A stretch of DNA of 16,868 bases, taken from positions 1 to 16,868 of the forward strand of contig DATKBL010000192.1 of assembly GCA_035513995.1 (NCBI GenBank), given 5' to 3'. Within the stretch, counting starts at the first letter, position 1. Each line of letters opens with the position of its first letter. The DNA is from DASUTW01 sp035513995 (lineage in GTDB: Bacteria > Actinomycetota > UBA4738 > CALAEC01). Below are positions 1 through 5,673 of the stretch, piece after piece. Below the pieces are notes generated by a model that had not been told where the DNA came from, made no database searches, and saw nothing but the letters and a program-made list of their open reading frames with translations. Both the position numbers and the translations under genes were made by a program.

Positions 1-74
1 AGCCCCGCGTCTCCCTCGTGGGCGATCGAGGGAAGGGGGACCTCGGGATCGAGCCGCCGGAACTCGAGACGCAT
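1..74 (-). CDS. dut: dUTP diphosphatase, N-terminal fragment cut by the window edge
   Basis: Only the first 24 codons lie in the window; the gene continues beyond base 1. The translation begins MRLEFRRLDPEVPLPSIAHE and continues GDAG. It matches the family opening of trimeric dUTPases, a first beta strand followed by an RLDP-x-(2)-PLP segment and the GDAG that leads into the first conserved motif. The enzyme hydrolyses dUTP to dUMP and pyrophosphate, keeping uracil out of DNA and supplying dTMP synthesis, which suits its closeness to ribonucleotide reductase. No Shine-Dalgarno precedes the ATG at 74, but a -10-like TAGGCT lies 7 bases upstream, so the mRNA may be leaderless. The identification rests on 24 residues from family recognition. 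Confidence 0.82.
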   Translation of the reverse strand, partial: MRLEFRRLDPEVPLPSIAHEGDAG

Positions 75-81
75 CACGCGG

Positions 82-110
82 AGCCTACCCCCCGGCCGCG
101 GCGAGTCCAA
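82..110 (-). promoter_or_regulatory. Predicted leaderless promoter of dut
   Basis: On the minus strand TTGGAC (105-110) is followed by a 17-base spacer and TAGGCT (82-87). Seven further bases reach the dut ATG at 74, so the predicted transcription start coincides with the start codon. TAGGCT fits the actinobacterial TANNNT -10; the -35 is weak. Inferred from spacing only. Confidence 0.5.
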
Positions 111-114
111 GCAG

Positions 115-129
115 AGAGAGGGGCTCTCT
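115..129. repeat. Inverted repeat between the divergent dut and zinc-ribbon gene promoters
   Basis: AGAGAG-GGG-CTCTCT is a perfect 6-base inverted repeat. It ends directly before the -35 of the plus-strand gene (130-135) and begins 4 bases from the -35 of dut (105-110). Its place between two divergent promoters makes a regulator site possible. No regulator is recognised, and the purine/pyrimidine arms are low in complexity. Confidence 0.4.
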
Positions 130-159
130 TTGACCCTCCTCGCCGCGCGGCCCTATGCT
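130..159 (+). promoter_or_regulatory. Predicted leaderless promoter of the zinc-ribbon membrane gene
   Basis: TTGACC (130-135), an 18-base spacer and TATGCT (154-159) form a sigma70-like promoter. Seven bases after the -10 comes an in-frame GTG at 167. The upstream ATG at 155 lies inside the -10 element, so a transcript made here could not begin translation there. Confidence 0.45.
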
Positions 160-166
160 CAGCCGC

Positions 167-1129
167 GTGTCAGCCAACCTGTGCAGTCGCTGCGGCCGCC
201 CCCTGCGCGACGGGGTCTGCCCGGTGGGGCATCCGCAGCGGGCCGCGCGGCGTCGCCGAAGGCGGCCCTGGCGGGGGGTCCTCACGATCATCCTCGTGGT
301 GGCGTTGCTCGCGGGAGGCGCCTACGGAGCGCTCGTCTGGTACCCGCCGAAGGCGGCCGGTGACGCGATGCGGCCGCTGTCGGCGGAGCTCGCCCAAGCC
401 GCGCCCCCCTACCGGGGGACGGTGGAGGCGTTTCCCAGCGAGGCCACCATCGACGAGCTCTCGGAGGCGTCCGAGGTCCTGTCGGTCTCGGACGATGCGC
501 GACGGGAGCTGACACAGCTCCAGGGGCGTCTCGAGTCCACCACCGTGCCGTCGATCCCCCTGATCTCGGAGCGGCCCCCGATGGAGCTGGCCGCGAACCT
601 CCACGATCAGATGTCGAGCTTCGCGGTCACGGCCCTGGAGAGCGTGAGCGACCTGGAGACCGCCGCCCGATACCTCACCGAGCTCTCGTCGGTCCTCCCG
701 GGGCTTGGGAACCTCCGAGCCGCCGTCGGCAGCCCCCGATCCCCCGGCGAGGTCGAGGGGTCGGTGGCCGCTTCGCGTCCCATCGCGGAGCAGCTGGCGG
801 CCGACCTCCGGTCGCTCACGCCCCCGGGGGAGCTGACGACGACCCACGCGACCCTGCTGGCCATCGCCCGGGGGCTCAGCACGAGCATCGACGAGCTCGA
901 GCGGACGGCCGGGGCCGCGTCGGGGCCCGTGATCCGCGCCATCGTCGCGGACATCCGCTCGCAGATCGAGTCGTTCCGCGAGGCGGCCGCCGCGGCCCCC
1001 GAGGACGCCAGGGCAGGGGGCCTCGGCGAGCAGATCGCCGAGGCGGACCGCCGGCTCGAGCGCATCGCCGTAGGGCTCAGGGAGCTCGAGGACCGGGGCG
1101 TCGAGGGCTTGACGTTCCCCGAGGGCTGA
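167..1129 (+). CDS. Unrecognised membrane-anchored protein with N-terminal zinc ribbon
   Basis: I do not recognise the family. From the GTG at 167 the protein is 320 residues. It opens with a probable zinc-binding knuckle (C6, C9, C18, H22; CxxC-x8-CxxxH), then a run of six arginines and one hydrophobic segment (about residues 39-56, LTIILVVALLAGGAYGALVW). The remaining roughly 260 residues are rich in Ala, Glu, Leu and Arg, with helical and coiled-coil-like character. By the positive-inside rule the zinc end is cytoplasmic and the long helical part extracellular. An ATG at 155 would add MLSR, but it has no ribosome-binding site and falls within the predicted -10, so I prefer 167. The gene converges on nrdJ with six bases between stop codons. 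Strong GC3 bias and frame integrity support a real gene; the function is unknown. Confidence 0.8.
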   Translation: MSANLCSRCGRPLRDGVCPVGHPQRAARRRRRRPWRGVLTIILVVALLAGGAYGALVWYPPKAAGDAMRPLSAELAQAAPPYRGTVEAFPSEATIDELSEASEVLSVSDDARRELTQLQGRLESTTVPSIPLISERPPMELAANLHDQMSSFAVTALESVSDLETAARYLTELSSVLPGLGNLRAAVGSPRSPGEVEGSVAASRPIAEQLAADLRSLTPPGELTTTHATLLAIARGLSTSIDELERTAGAASGPVIRAIVADIRSQIESFREAAAAAPEDARAGGLGEQIAEADRRLERIAVGLRELEDRGVEGLTFPEG

Positions 1130-1135
1130 GCTCTC

Positions 1136-3868
1136 TCAGGAGCAGCCGCTGGTCGCACCGCAGGCGTTGCAGACGTAGCAGGAGCCGGCCGGCTGCATCC
1201 GCGATCCGCAGGAGTAGCACAGCGGCGCGTCCTGGGCCTTGGCCTCGGCGGCTCCCTGCGCCTCGCCTCGACCGCCCTCCACGCTGACGTCCACGATCTG
1301 CGGGGTCTCCTTCGGAGCGGAGGCGTCACCGTTGGCGTGCTCGCTCGCCGTCTCCTTCCGCTCCTCGGTCGAGTGGACCCCGAGCGCCTTCCGTGTCTCG
1401 GCCGGCAGGTACTCGAGCGCCAGGCGCCGGAAGATGTAGTCGACCAGCGAGGTGGCGAACCGGATGTCCTTGTCGGAGGTGATCCCGGACGGCTCGAACC
1501 GCATGTTCGTGAACTTCTGCACGTACGCCTCGAGCGGCACGCCGTACTGCAGGCCCAGCGAGACCGAGATCGCGAACGCGTCCATGATCCCCGCGAGAGT
1601 GGAGCCCTGCTTCGCGACCTTCAGGAAGATCTCGCCGATGCCGTCCTCCGGGTACTCCCCCGCGATGATGTAGCCGTCGGCCTCCCCCACGGAGAACGAG
1701 AAGGTCTTCCCCGGCCGCGTCGAGGGGAGTCGTCGGCGGACCGGCGCTCCCGCCGCGGTAGCCACCTCGGCCGTCTTCTTCTTGTCGGCCGAGAGCGGCT
1801 GCGCCACCTTGCAGTTGTCGCGGTAGATCGCGACGGCCTTCAGGCCGAGCTTCCACCCCTCGAGGAGGAGCTGCTCCACGTCCTCGACGCTGGCGTCCTC
1901 GGGCAGGTTCACCGTCTTGGAGATCGCGCCAGAGATGAACGGCTGTGCCGCCGCCATCATCCGGACGTGCCCCATGTAGTGGATCGCCTGCTCGCCCATC
2001 GAGGTGTCGAAGACGCTCTCGTGCTCGGGCTTCATGTGCGGGGCGACCTTCACCGAGTTGTGCTCGGCGATGTACTCGACGATGTCCTTCGCCTGCGCCT
2101 CGTCGTAGCCGAGGTGCTTCAGGGCCCGCGGGACCGTGCGGTTCACGATCTGCATCGTCCCGCCGCCCACGAGCTTCTTCGTCTTGACGAGCGCGAGGTC
2201 GGGCTCGATCCCGGTCGTGTCGCAGTCCATCATGAGGCCGATCGTCCCGGTCGGCGCCAGCACGCTTGCCTGCGCGTTCCGGTACCCGAACTCCTCGCCG
2301 AGGACGATCGCCTCGTCCCAGGCTTGCTTCGCCGCCGAGAGCAGGCCCTCGGGGACCTGATCGGCGTCGATCTCGTCGGCCGCGGCGCGGTGCTTGCGCA
2401 TCACGCGAAGCATCGCGTCCCGGTTGGGGGCGTAGCCGGCGAAGGGCCCCATCTTCTCGGCGATCCGAGCGGAGGTGGCGTAGGCGTGCCCGGTCATGAT
2501 CGCCGTGATCGCGCCGGCCCAGCCCCTCCCCTGGTCGGAGTCGTACGGGAGGCCTCGCGCCATCAGCAGGCCCCCGAGGTTGGCGTACCCGAGGCCCAGC
2601 TGCCGGAAGGCCTTGGCGTTCCGCTCGATCTTCTCGGTCGGGTAGCTGGAGTTCCCGACGAGGATCTCCTGCGCCGTGAACACGACCTCGACCCCGCGCT
2701 TGAACGCCTGGATGTCGAAGGTCCCGTCGTCGTTCAGGAACTTCAGGAGGTTGAGGCTGGCCAGGTTGCACGCCGAGTTGTCGAGGTGCATGTACTCGGA
2801 GCAGGGGTTGCTGGCGTTGATGCGCCCCGTCGCCGGGCACGTGTGCCAGTCGTTGATCGTCGTGTCGTACTGCATCCCGGGATCGGCGCACTCCCACGCG
2901 GCCTGCGCGATCTGCCGCATGAGGTCGCGCGCACGCACCGACTTCACCGTCGAGCCGTCGATGACGGCCTTGAGGTTCCAGTCGCGGTCCTCGAGGTGCG
3001 CCTTCATGAACTCGTCGGTCACCCGCACCGAGTTGTTGGCGTTCTGGTACTGGATCGAGTGGGAGTCGCTCCCGTCGAGGTCCATGTCGAACCCGCCCTC
3101 GCGGAGGAAGCGCGCCTTCCGCTCCTCGATCGCCTTGCACCAGATGAAGTCCTCGACGTCGGGGTGGTCCACGTCGAGGATGACCATCTTCGCGGCCCGC
3201 CGCGTCTTGCCGCCGGACTTGATCGTGCCGGCGGAGGCGTCGGCGCCGCGCATGAACGAGACCGGCCCGGAGGCGAGGCCGCCCGAGGAGAGGCGCTCCT
3301 TCGACGAGCGGATCGACGAGAGGTTGATGCCCGAGCCCGAGCCTCCCTTGAAGATCGTCCCCTCCTCGACGTACCAGTTGAGGATCCCGGTCATGGTGTC
3401 CTCGACCGACAGGATGAAGCACGCGGAGCACTGAGGCTTCTCCTCGGCCCCCACGTTGAACCAGACCGGCGAGTTGAACGCGGCCTTCTGCGTGACGAGG
3501 AGGTGGGTCAGCTCCTCCGCGAACACCGTTGCGTCGCGGTCGGTCGCGAAGTAGCCGTCCTTCTCTCCCCATCCCCTGACCGTGTCCACGACGCGACCGA
3601 TCAGCTGACGCACCGAGGACTCGCGCTGGGGGGTGTCGAGGGGGCCGCGGAAGTACTTCTGGGCGACGATGTTCGTGGCGTTCTGGGACCAGACCTTCGG
3701 GAACTCCACCCCACGCTGCTCGAAGGCGTTGCCACCCGTCTTGAGGTTGGGGATCACCGCGTCGCGGGTCTCCCATTCGATCTCGTCGAACGGATGCACG
3801 CCCTCGCTCGTGAAGTAGCGCTCGAACGCGAGCCCCCTGGTCCTTCGCTCGAGGTCCTTCGTCGCCAC
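1136..3868 (-). CDS. nrdJ: Adenosylcobalamin-dependent (class II) ribonucleoside-diphosphate reductase
   Basis: Reduces ribonucleotides to deoxyribonucleotides using a thiyl radical generated from coenzyme B12, without oxygen or a small subunit. The 910-residue protein has the class II layout. C150 (in SACFI) and C367 (in SACNLASLN) correspond to the redox pair, and N354-P-C356-S-E358 holds the radical cysteine with its Asn and Glu partners. APTGTIG lies at 539-545, a TSCPD-like domain spans roughly 710-820, and a low-complexity Glu/Ala linker follows. The C-terminal tail carries C884, C887, C897, C900, C903 and C909, expected to reload the active-site disulfide and bind zinc. The start is GTG, chosen because AGGAGG lies seven bases upstream. 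A near-consensus promoter and paired NrdR boxes precede it. The long TSCPD-containing form is the usual one in actinobacteria. Confidence 0.97.
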   Translation of the reverse strand: MATKDLERRTRGLAFERYFTSEGVHPFDEIEWETRDAVIPNLKTGGNAFEQRGVEFPKVWSQNATNIVAQKYFRGPLDTPQRESSVRQLIGRVVDTVRGWGEKDGYFATDRDATVFAEELTHLLVTQKAAFNSPVWFNVGAEEKPQCSACFILSVEDTMTGILNWYVEEGTIFKGGSGSGINLSSIRSSKERLSSGGLASGPVSFMRGADASAGTIKSGGKTRRAAKMVILDVDHPDVEDFIWCKAIEERKARFLREGGFDMDLDGSDSHSIQYQNANNSVRVTDEFMKAHLEDRDWNLKAVIDGSTVKSVRARDLMRQIAQAAWECADPGMQYDTTINDWHTCPATGRINASNPCSEYMHLDNSACNLASLNLLKFLNDDGTFDIQAFKRGVEVVFTAQEILVGNSSYPTEKIERNAKAFRQLGLGYANLGGLLMARGLPYDSDQGRGWAGAITAIMTGHAYATSARIAEKMGPFAGYAPNRDAMLRVMRKHRAAADEIDADQVPEGLLSAAKQAWDEAIVLGEEFGYRNAQASVLAPTGTIGLMMDCDTTGIEPDLALVKTKKLVGGGTMQIVNRTVPRALKHLGYDEAQAKDIVEYIAEHNSVKVAPHMKPEHESVFDTSMGEQAIHYMGHVRMMAAAQPFISGAISKTVNLPEDASVEDVEQLLLEGWKLGLKAVAIYRDNCKVAQPLSADKKKTAEVATAAGAPVRRRLPSTRPGKTFSFSVGEADGYIIAGEYPEDGIGEIFLKVAKQGSTLAGIMDAFAISVSLGLQYGVPLEAYVQKFTNMRFEPSGITSDKDIRFATSLVDYIFRRLALEYLPAETRKALGVHSTEERKETASEHANGDASAPKETPQIVDVSVEGGRGEAQGAAEAKAQDAPLCYSCGSRMQPAGSCYVCNACGATSGCS

Positions 3869-3927
3869 GATTCTGCCTCCTTCCGGGCGCCTCCACGCGA
3901 GACGCGGATCCGAATTACAGTGGCGTG

Positions 3928-3956
3928 ATTCTACGCCCGACCGCCGCTCCTTGCAA
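3928..3956 (-). promoter_or_regulatory. Predicted nrdJ promoter
   Basis: On the minus strand TTGCAA (3951-3956), a 17-base spacer and TAGAAT (3928-3933; five of six match TATAAT) predict a start near 3921 and a leader of about 50 nt. This is too short for a cobalamin riboswitch. The NrdR boxes lie just upstream of the -35. This is the best sigma70-like promoter in the window. Confidence 0.6.
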
Positions 3957-3965
3957 GAGTGTACA

Positions 3966-4013
3966 ATCGATGATGTTGTGGCGTCTACCTTTCAGGACCA
4001 CAAGATGTTGTGG
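3966..4013. promoter_or_regulatory. Paired NrdR boxes upstream of nrdJ
   Basis: Box 2 (3998-4013) is CCACAAGATGTTGTGG, an inverted repeat of CCACAA/TTGTGG around GATG, which agrees with the known NrdR-box pattern acaCwA-t-AT-wgtGt. Box 1 (3966-3981) keeps the right half exactly (GATGTTGTGG) with a degenerate left half. The centres are 32 bp apart, about three helical turns, as is typical for paired NrdR sites bound by an NrdR oligomer. The regulator gene lies next door, at 4053-4520. Both boxes lie upstream of the predicted nrdJ -35 rather than across it. Confidence 0.8.
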
Positions 4014-4017
4014 TTTC

Positions 4018-4045
4018 TGTGGAGAACCTGTGGAAAGCGTGTGGA
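4018..4045. repeat. Three TGTGGA repeats at 11-bp spacing, DnaA-box-like
   Basis: TGTGGA occurs at 4018-4023, 4029-4034 and 4040-4045, exactly 11 bases apart, directly beyond the nrdJ NrdR boxes and before the nrdR stop codon. Read on the minus strand the first is TTCTCCACA, one mismatch from the DnaA box TTATCCACA; the second, CTTTCCACA, has two mismatches and the third has three. DnaA control of ribonucleotide reductase is known in E. coli, so a DnaA site is plausible but unproven. Confidence 0.4.
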
Positions 4046-4052
4046 CGGCCGG

Positions 4053-4520
4053 TCAGCCCTCCGCGGGGCTCCGCTTCTGGAGCAGGAGGCCCAGCTCGCG
4101 CTCGAAGTCGGTGAGCTCCTGGAAGTCCTTGTAGACGGAGGCGAAGCGGATGTAGGCGATCTCGTCGAGCTTGCGGAGCTGGTCGAGGACCTCGACGCCG
4201 ACCTCCTGGGTGGTGACCACAGGGCCCTTCCGCTCGAGGCGGCGCTCAACCTCGTCCACGAGCCGGGAGACCCGCGTCTCGTCCACCGGGCGGTTCTTGA
4301 TCGCCTTCATCACGCCCGAGACCAGCTTGGCGCGGTCGTAGGGCTCCTTGCGGCCGTCGAGCTTGACCACGGTGAGACCGGCGCCGTCGACCCGCTCGTA
4401 GGTCGTGAACCTGCGGCCGCAGGCCGCGCAGGCCCGCCGACGGCGGATCGACCTCCCGTCCTCGGCGGCGCGGGAGTCCACGACCCGGGTGTCGCCCGCC
4501 CCGCAGAATCTGCATCGCAT
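4053..4520 (-). CDS. nrdR: Transcriptional repressor NrdR
   Basis: Nucleotide-sensing repressor of ribonucleotide reductase genes. The 155-residue protein has the full family layout. An N-terminal zinc ribbon (C3, C6, C31, C34; MRCRFCG and CAACGRRF, with RSIRRRR between) binds the NrdR box. An ATP-cone at about residues 47-137 (KLDGRKEPYDRAKL to IAYIRFASVYKDF) reads ATP/dATP levels. The ATG at 4520 gives the canonical first residues. There is no Shine-Dalgarno; the bases before it belong to an NrdR box, so the mRNA is probably leaderless and autoregulated. The gene lies upstream of nrdJ on the same strand with 184 bases between, enough for nrdJ to have its own promoter. Confidence 0.97.
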   Translation of the reverse strand: MRCRFCGAGDTRVVDSRAAEDGRSIRRRRACAACGRRFTTYERVDGAGLTVVKLDGRKEPYDRAKLVSGVMKAIKNRPVDETRVSRLVDEVERRLERKGPVVTTQEVGVEVLDQLRKLDEIAYIRFASVYKDFQELTDFERELGLLLQKRSPAEG

Positions 4521-4521
4521 G

Positions 4522-4567
4522 ACACAACATCTTGGACCGTTCCCCCGGCGACCTCAAGATGTGGTGG
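4522..4567. promoter_or_regulatory. Paired NrdR boxes and promoter at the nrdR start
   Basis: Box A (4522-4537, ACACAACATCTTGGAC) ends one base before the nrdR start codon. Box B (4552-4567, CCTCAAGATGTGGTGG) has two mismatches to the palindromic nrdJ box. The centres are 30 bp apart. On the minus strand TTGAGG (4550-4555) and CAAGAT (4528-4533) could serve as -35 and -10, roughly 17 bases apart and about 8 bases from the ATG, so both core elements touch the boxes. Autoregulation of nrdR follows from this layout; the core promoter itself is weak. Confidence 0.7.
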
Positions 4568-4581
4568 CGCCCCGCGCTTGA

Positions 4582-4587
4582 GATAAT
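4582..4587 (+). promoter_or_regulatory. Predicted -10 element of the mgtC-family gene
   Basis: GATAAT ends six bases before the ATG at 4594, placing the predicted transcription start on the start codon. No convincing -35 is seen. The region where one would lie (about 4559-4564) is inside NrdR box B, so bound NrdR would probably also block this promoter. Confidence 0.4.
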
Positions 4588-4593
4588 CCCGTC

Positions 4594-5274
4594 ATGCCAC
4601 AGGATTGGGAGCTCGCGCTCCGCCTCCTTGCGGCAGGGGCCTTCGGGGGGCTGATCGGGTTCGAGCGCGAGATCCGCGACCAGCCGGCCGGGTTTCGGAC
4701 CCACATCCTCGTCGCGGTGGGCTCGTGCCTCTTCGCGATCGTGTCCGCCTACGGCTTCGACGCGTTCCTCGGCGTGCGGCCCCAGGAGATCAGGTTCGAT
4801 CCCTCGCGGATCGCGGCGCAGATCGTGACCGGGATCGGCTTCCTGGGCGCGGGCGCCATCATCCGATACGGGATGACGGTCCGCGGTCTGACGACCGCCG
4901 CGAGCCTGTGGATGGTAGCGGCGATCGGGCTGGCGGTGGCCGTCGGCGAGTGGCTCACGGCCGGGACCGCGACCGCCATCACCCTAGCCGCCCTGTGGGG
5001 CCTGCGGCGCATCCGCCCCACGCTGACCCGGGGTCTGAAGATGGAGTACGAGGAGTTCCTGCTCGAGCTCGAGCCGTCCACGGCGCTCGCATCGCTGGTC
5101 CGTCACGTGGACGAGACCGGCCTCCGCGTCGACCGCCTGCGCGTCGAGGAAGGCGGCGAGGGCGACCGCATCATCTCGCTGGTCCTGAGGATCCCGCCTG
5201 ATCGGAGCCCCGAGGACGTCGCCGCGCTGCTCACCGACACGCCGGGGATCCGGCACGTGGACTGGACCCGCTGA
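4594..5274 (+). CDS. mgtC: MgtC/SapB family inner-membrane protein
   Basis: The 226-residue protein has the MgtC/SapB hydrophobic domain in residues 1-138. GGLIGFEREIRDQPAGFRTH (19-37) carries the conserved ERE and GxRTH signature, followed by a helix. GIGFLGAGAII lies at 80-90 and GLTTAASLWMVAAIGLAVA at 98-116, with a last helix near 119-137. The C-terminal part (about 140-226) is soluble and resembles the ACT-like regulatory domain of longer family members. MgtC proteins are linked to low-magnesium survival and F-type ATP synthase modulation in pathogens; the role of environmental homologues is not settled, so the symbol names the family. No Shine-Dalgarno; probably leaderless. It converges on the LysM gene with four bases between stops and has no visible terminator. 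Confidence 0.92.
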   Translation: MPQDWELALRLLAAGAFGGLIGFEREIRDQPAGFRTHILVAVGSCLFAIVSAYGFDAFLGVRPQEIRFDPSRIAAQIVTGIGFLGAGAIIRYGMTVRGLTTAASLWMVAAIGLAVAVGEWLTAGTATAITLAALWGLRRIRPTLTRGLKMEYEEFLLELEPSTALASLVRHVDETGLRVDRLRVEEGGEGDRIISLVLRIPPDRSPEDVAALLTDTPGIRHVDWTR

Positions 5275-5278
5275 GGGC

Positions 5279-5572
5279 TCAGGCCGCGGGCACGACGAGG
5301 CGGAGGCCCGGGAGGAGGGTCTGGCTCGCCTCCAGGTCGTTCATCTCCCGGATCTCTTGGACGACCGGCCTCGGGTCCCCCTCGGGGCCCACGACGCTCC
5401 GGGCGATGTCCCAGAGGGTATCGCCCTCGGCGACGACGTGGACCTCGCCGCCCGGCCCACCGGCGGGCGCCTCGGTCCTCCCGCTGGCGGCGCCGGAGAC
5501 GAGGAGGACGGCGACGGCGACCGCCCCCGCGAGGGCCGTCACCCTGCCCGTTCGAACTCGTGTTCGAGCCAT
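5279..5572 (-). CDS. SOS-controlled small LysM protein, probable cell-division inhibitor (YneA/ChiZ/DivS-like position)
   Basis: From the ATG at 5572 the protein has 97 residues. A basic N-terminus (MARTRVRTGR) precedes a hydrophobic anchor or signal segment (about 11-31), a short Gly/Pro linker, and one LysM domain (about 44-95; HVVAEGDTLWDIARS to LLPGLRLVVP) that binds peptidoglycan. A TTG or similar start at 5611 would add 13 residues but lies upstream of the predicted promoter core, so 5572 is preferred. The gene is divergent from lexA, as are yneA in Bacillus, divS in Corynebacterium and Rv2719c (chiZ) in M. tuberculosis, whose products halt division during SOS. A LexA site fills the promoter spacer and another lies within codons 2-7. 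Function is inferred from position, domain and regulation; no catalytic domain is seen. Confidence 0.85.
   Translation of the reverse strand: MARTRVRTGRVTALAGAVAVAVLLVSGAASGRTEAPAGGPGGEVHVVAEGDTLWDIARSVVGPEGDPRPVVQEIREMNDLEASQTLLPGLRLVVPAA
5552..5567. promoter_or_regulatory. Perfect LexA box inside the LysM gene start
   Basis: TCGAAC-TCGT-GTTCGA is a perfect 6-4-6 palindrome matching the Gram-positive/actinobacterial LexA site. It overlaps codons 2-7 of the LysM gene (residues ARTRVR), about 5-20 bases downstream of the predicted transcription start. A repressor here would obstruct early elongation. Confidence 0.88.
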
Positions 5573-5578
5573 GGGGAC

Positions 5579-5607
5579 AGTATGGCGAACATGCGTTCGG
5601 GCGTCAA
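5579..5607 (-). promoter_or_regulatory. LysM gene promoter with LexA box filling the spacer
   Basis: On the minus strand TTGACG (5602-5607), a 17-base spacer and CATACT (5579-5584) are followed by six bases and the ATG at 5572. The LexA site GCGAAC-ATGC-GTTCGG (5585-5600; core CGAAC-N4-GTTCG intact) occupies the spacer, so LexA and RNA polymerase should exclude each other. The transcript would be leaderless. Confidence 0.75.
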
Positions 5608-5611
5608 ACAC

Positions 5612-5652
5612 TCGAACAGATGTTTGCCTCGGGTCCTGGCCCGTGCTAGCGT
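5612..5652 (+). promoter_or_regulatory. lexA promoter with an imperfect LexA box over the -35
   Basis: TTGCCT (5624-5629), a 17-base spacer and TAGCGT (5647-5652) give a plausible promoter starting near 5659. The LexA site TCGAAC-AGAT-GTTTGC (5612-5627) has a perfect left half and two mismatches in the right half, and covers most of the -35. A weaker site at lexA itself is common, because it allows early induction and resetting. Confidence 0.7.
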
Positions 5653-5673
5653 CGGGCGGACAGAGGAGGGCGC

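Noticed and set aside
1493..1509. LexA-like CGAAC...GTTCG inside nrdJ
   Set aside because: The half-sites are separated by five bases instead of four, and the bases encode the conserved NMRFEP stretch of NrdJ.
1337..3928. Long open frames opposite and alongside nrdJ
   Set aside because: These are typical antisense and shifted shadow frames in GC-rich DNA, with Arg/Gly/Pro-rich translations and no domain similarity; NrdJ explains the region fully.
3869..4052. Possible cobalamin riboswitch before the B12-dependent reductase gene
   Set aside because: The predicted leader is only about 50 nt and no B12-box-like sequence or matching stems were seen. Palindromes in the gap are accounted for by NrdR boxes.
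5573..5611. Thirteen-residue N-terminal extension of the LysM protein
   Set aside because: It would place the start codon upstream of the predicted -10 and inside the LexA/promoter region. The basic-hydrophobic signal layout begins at the ATG at 5572.
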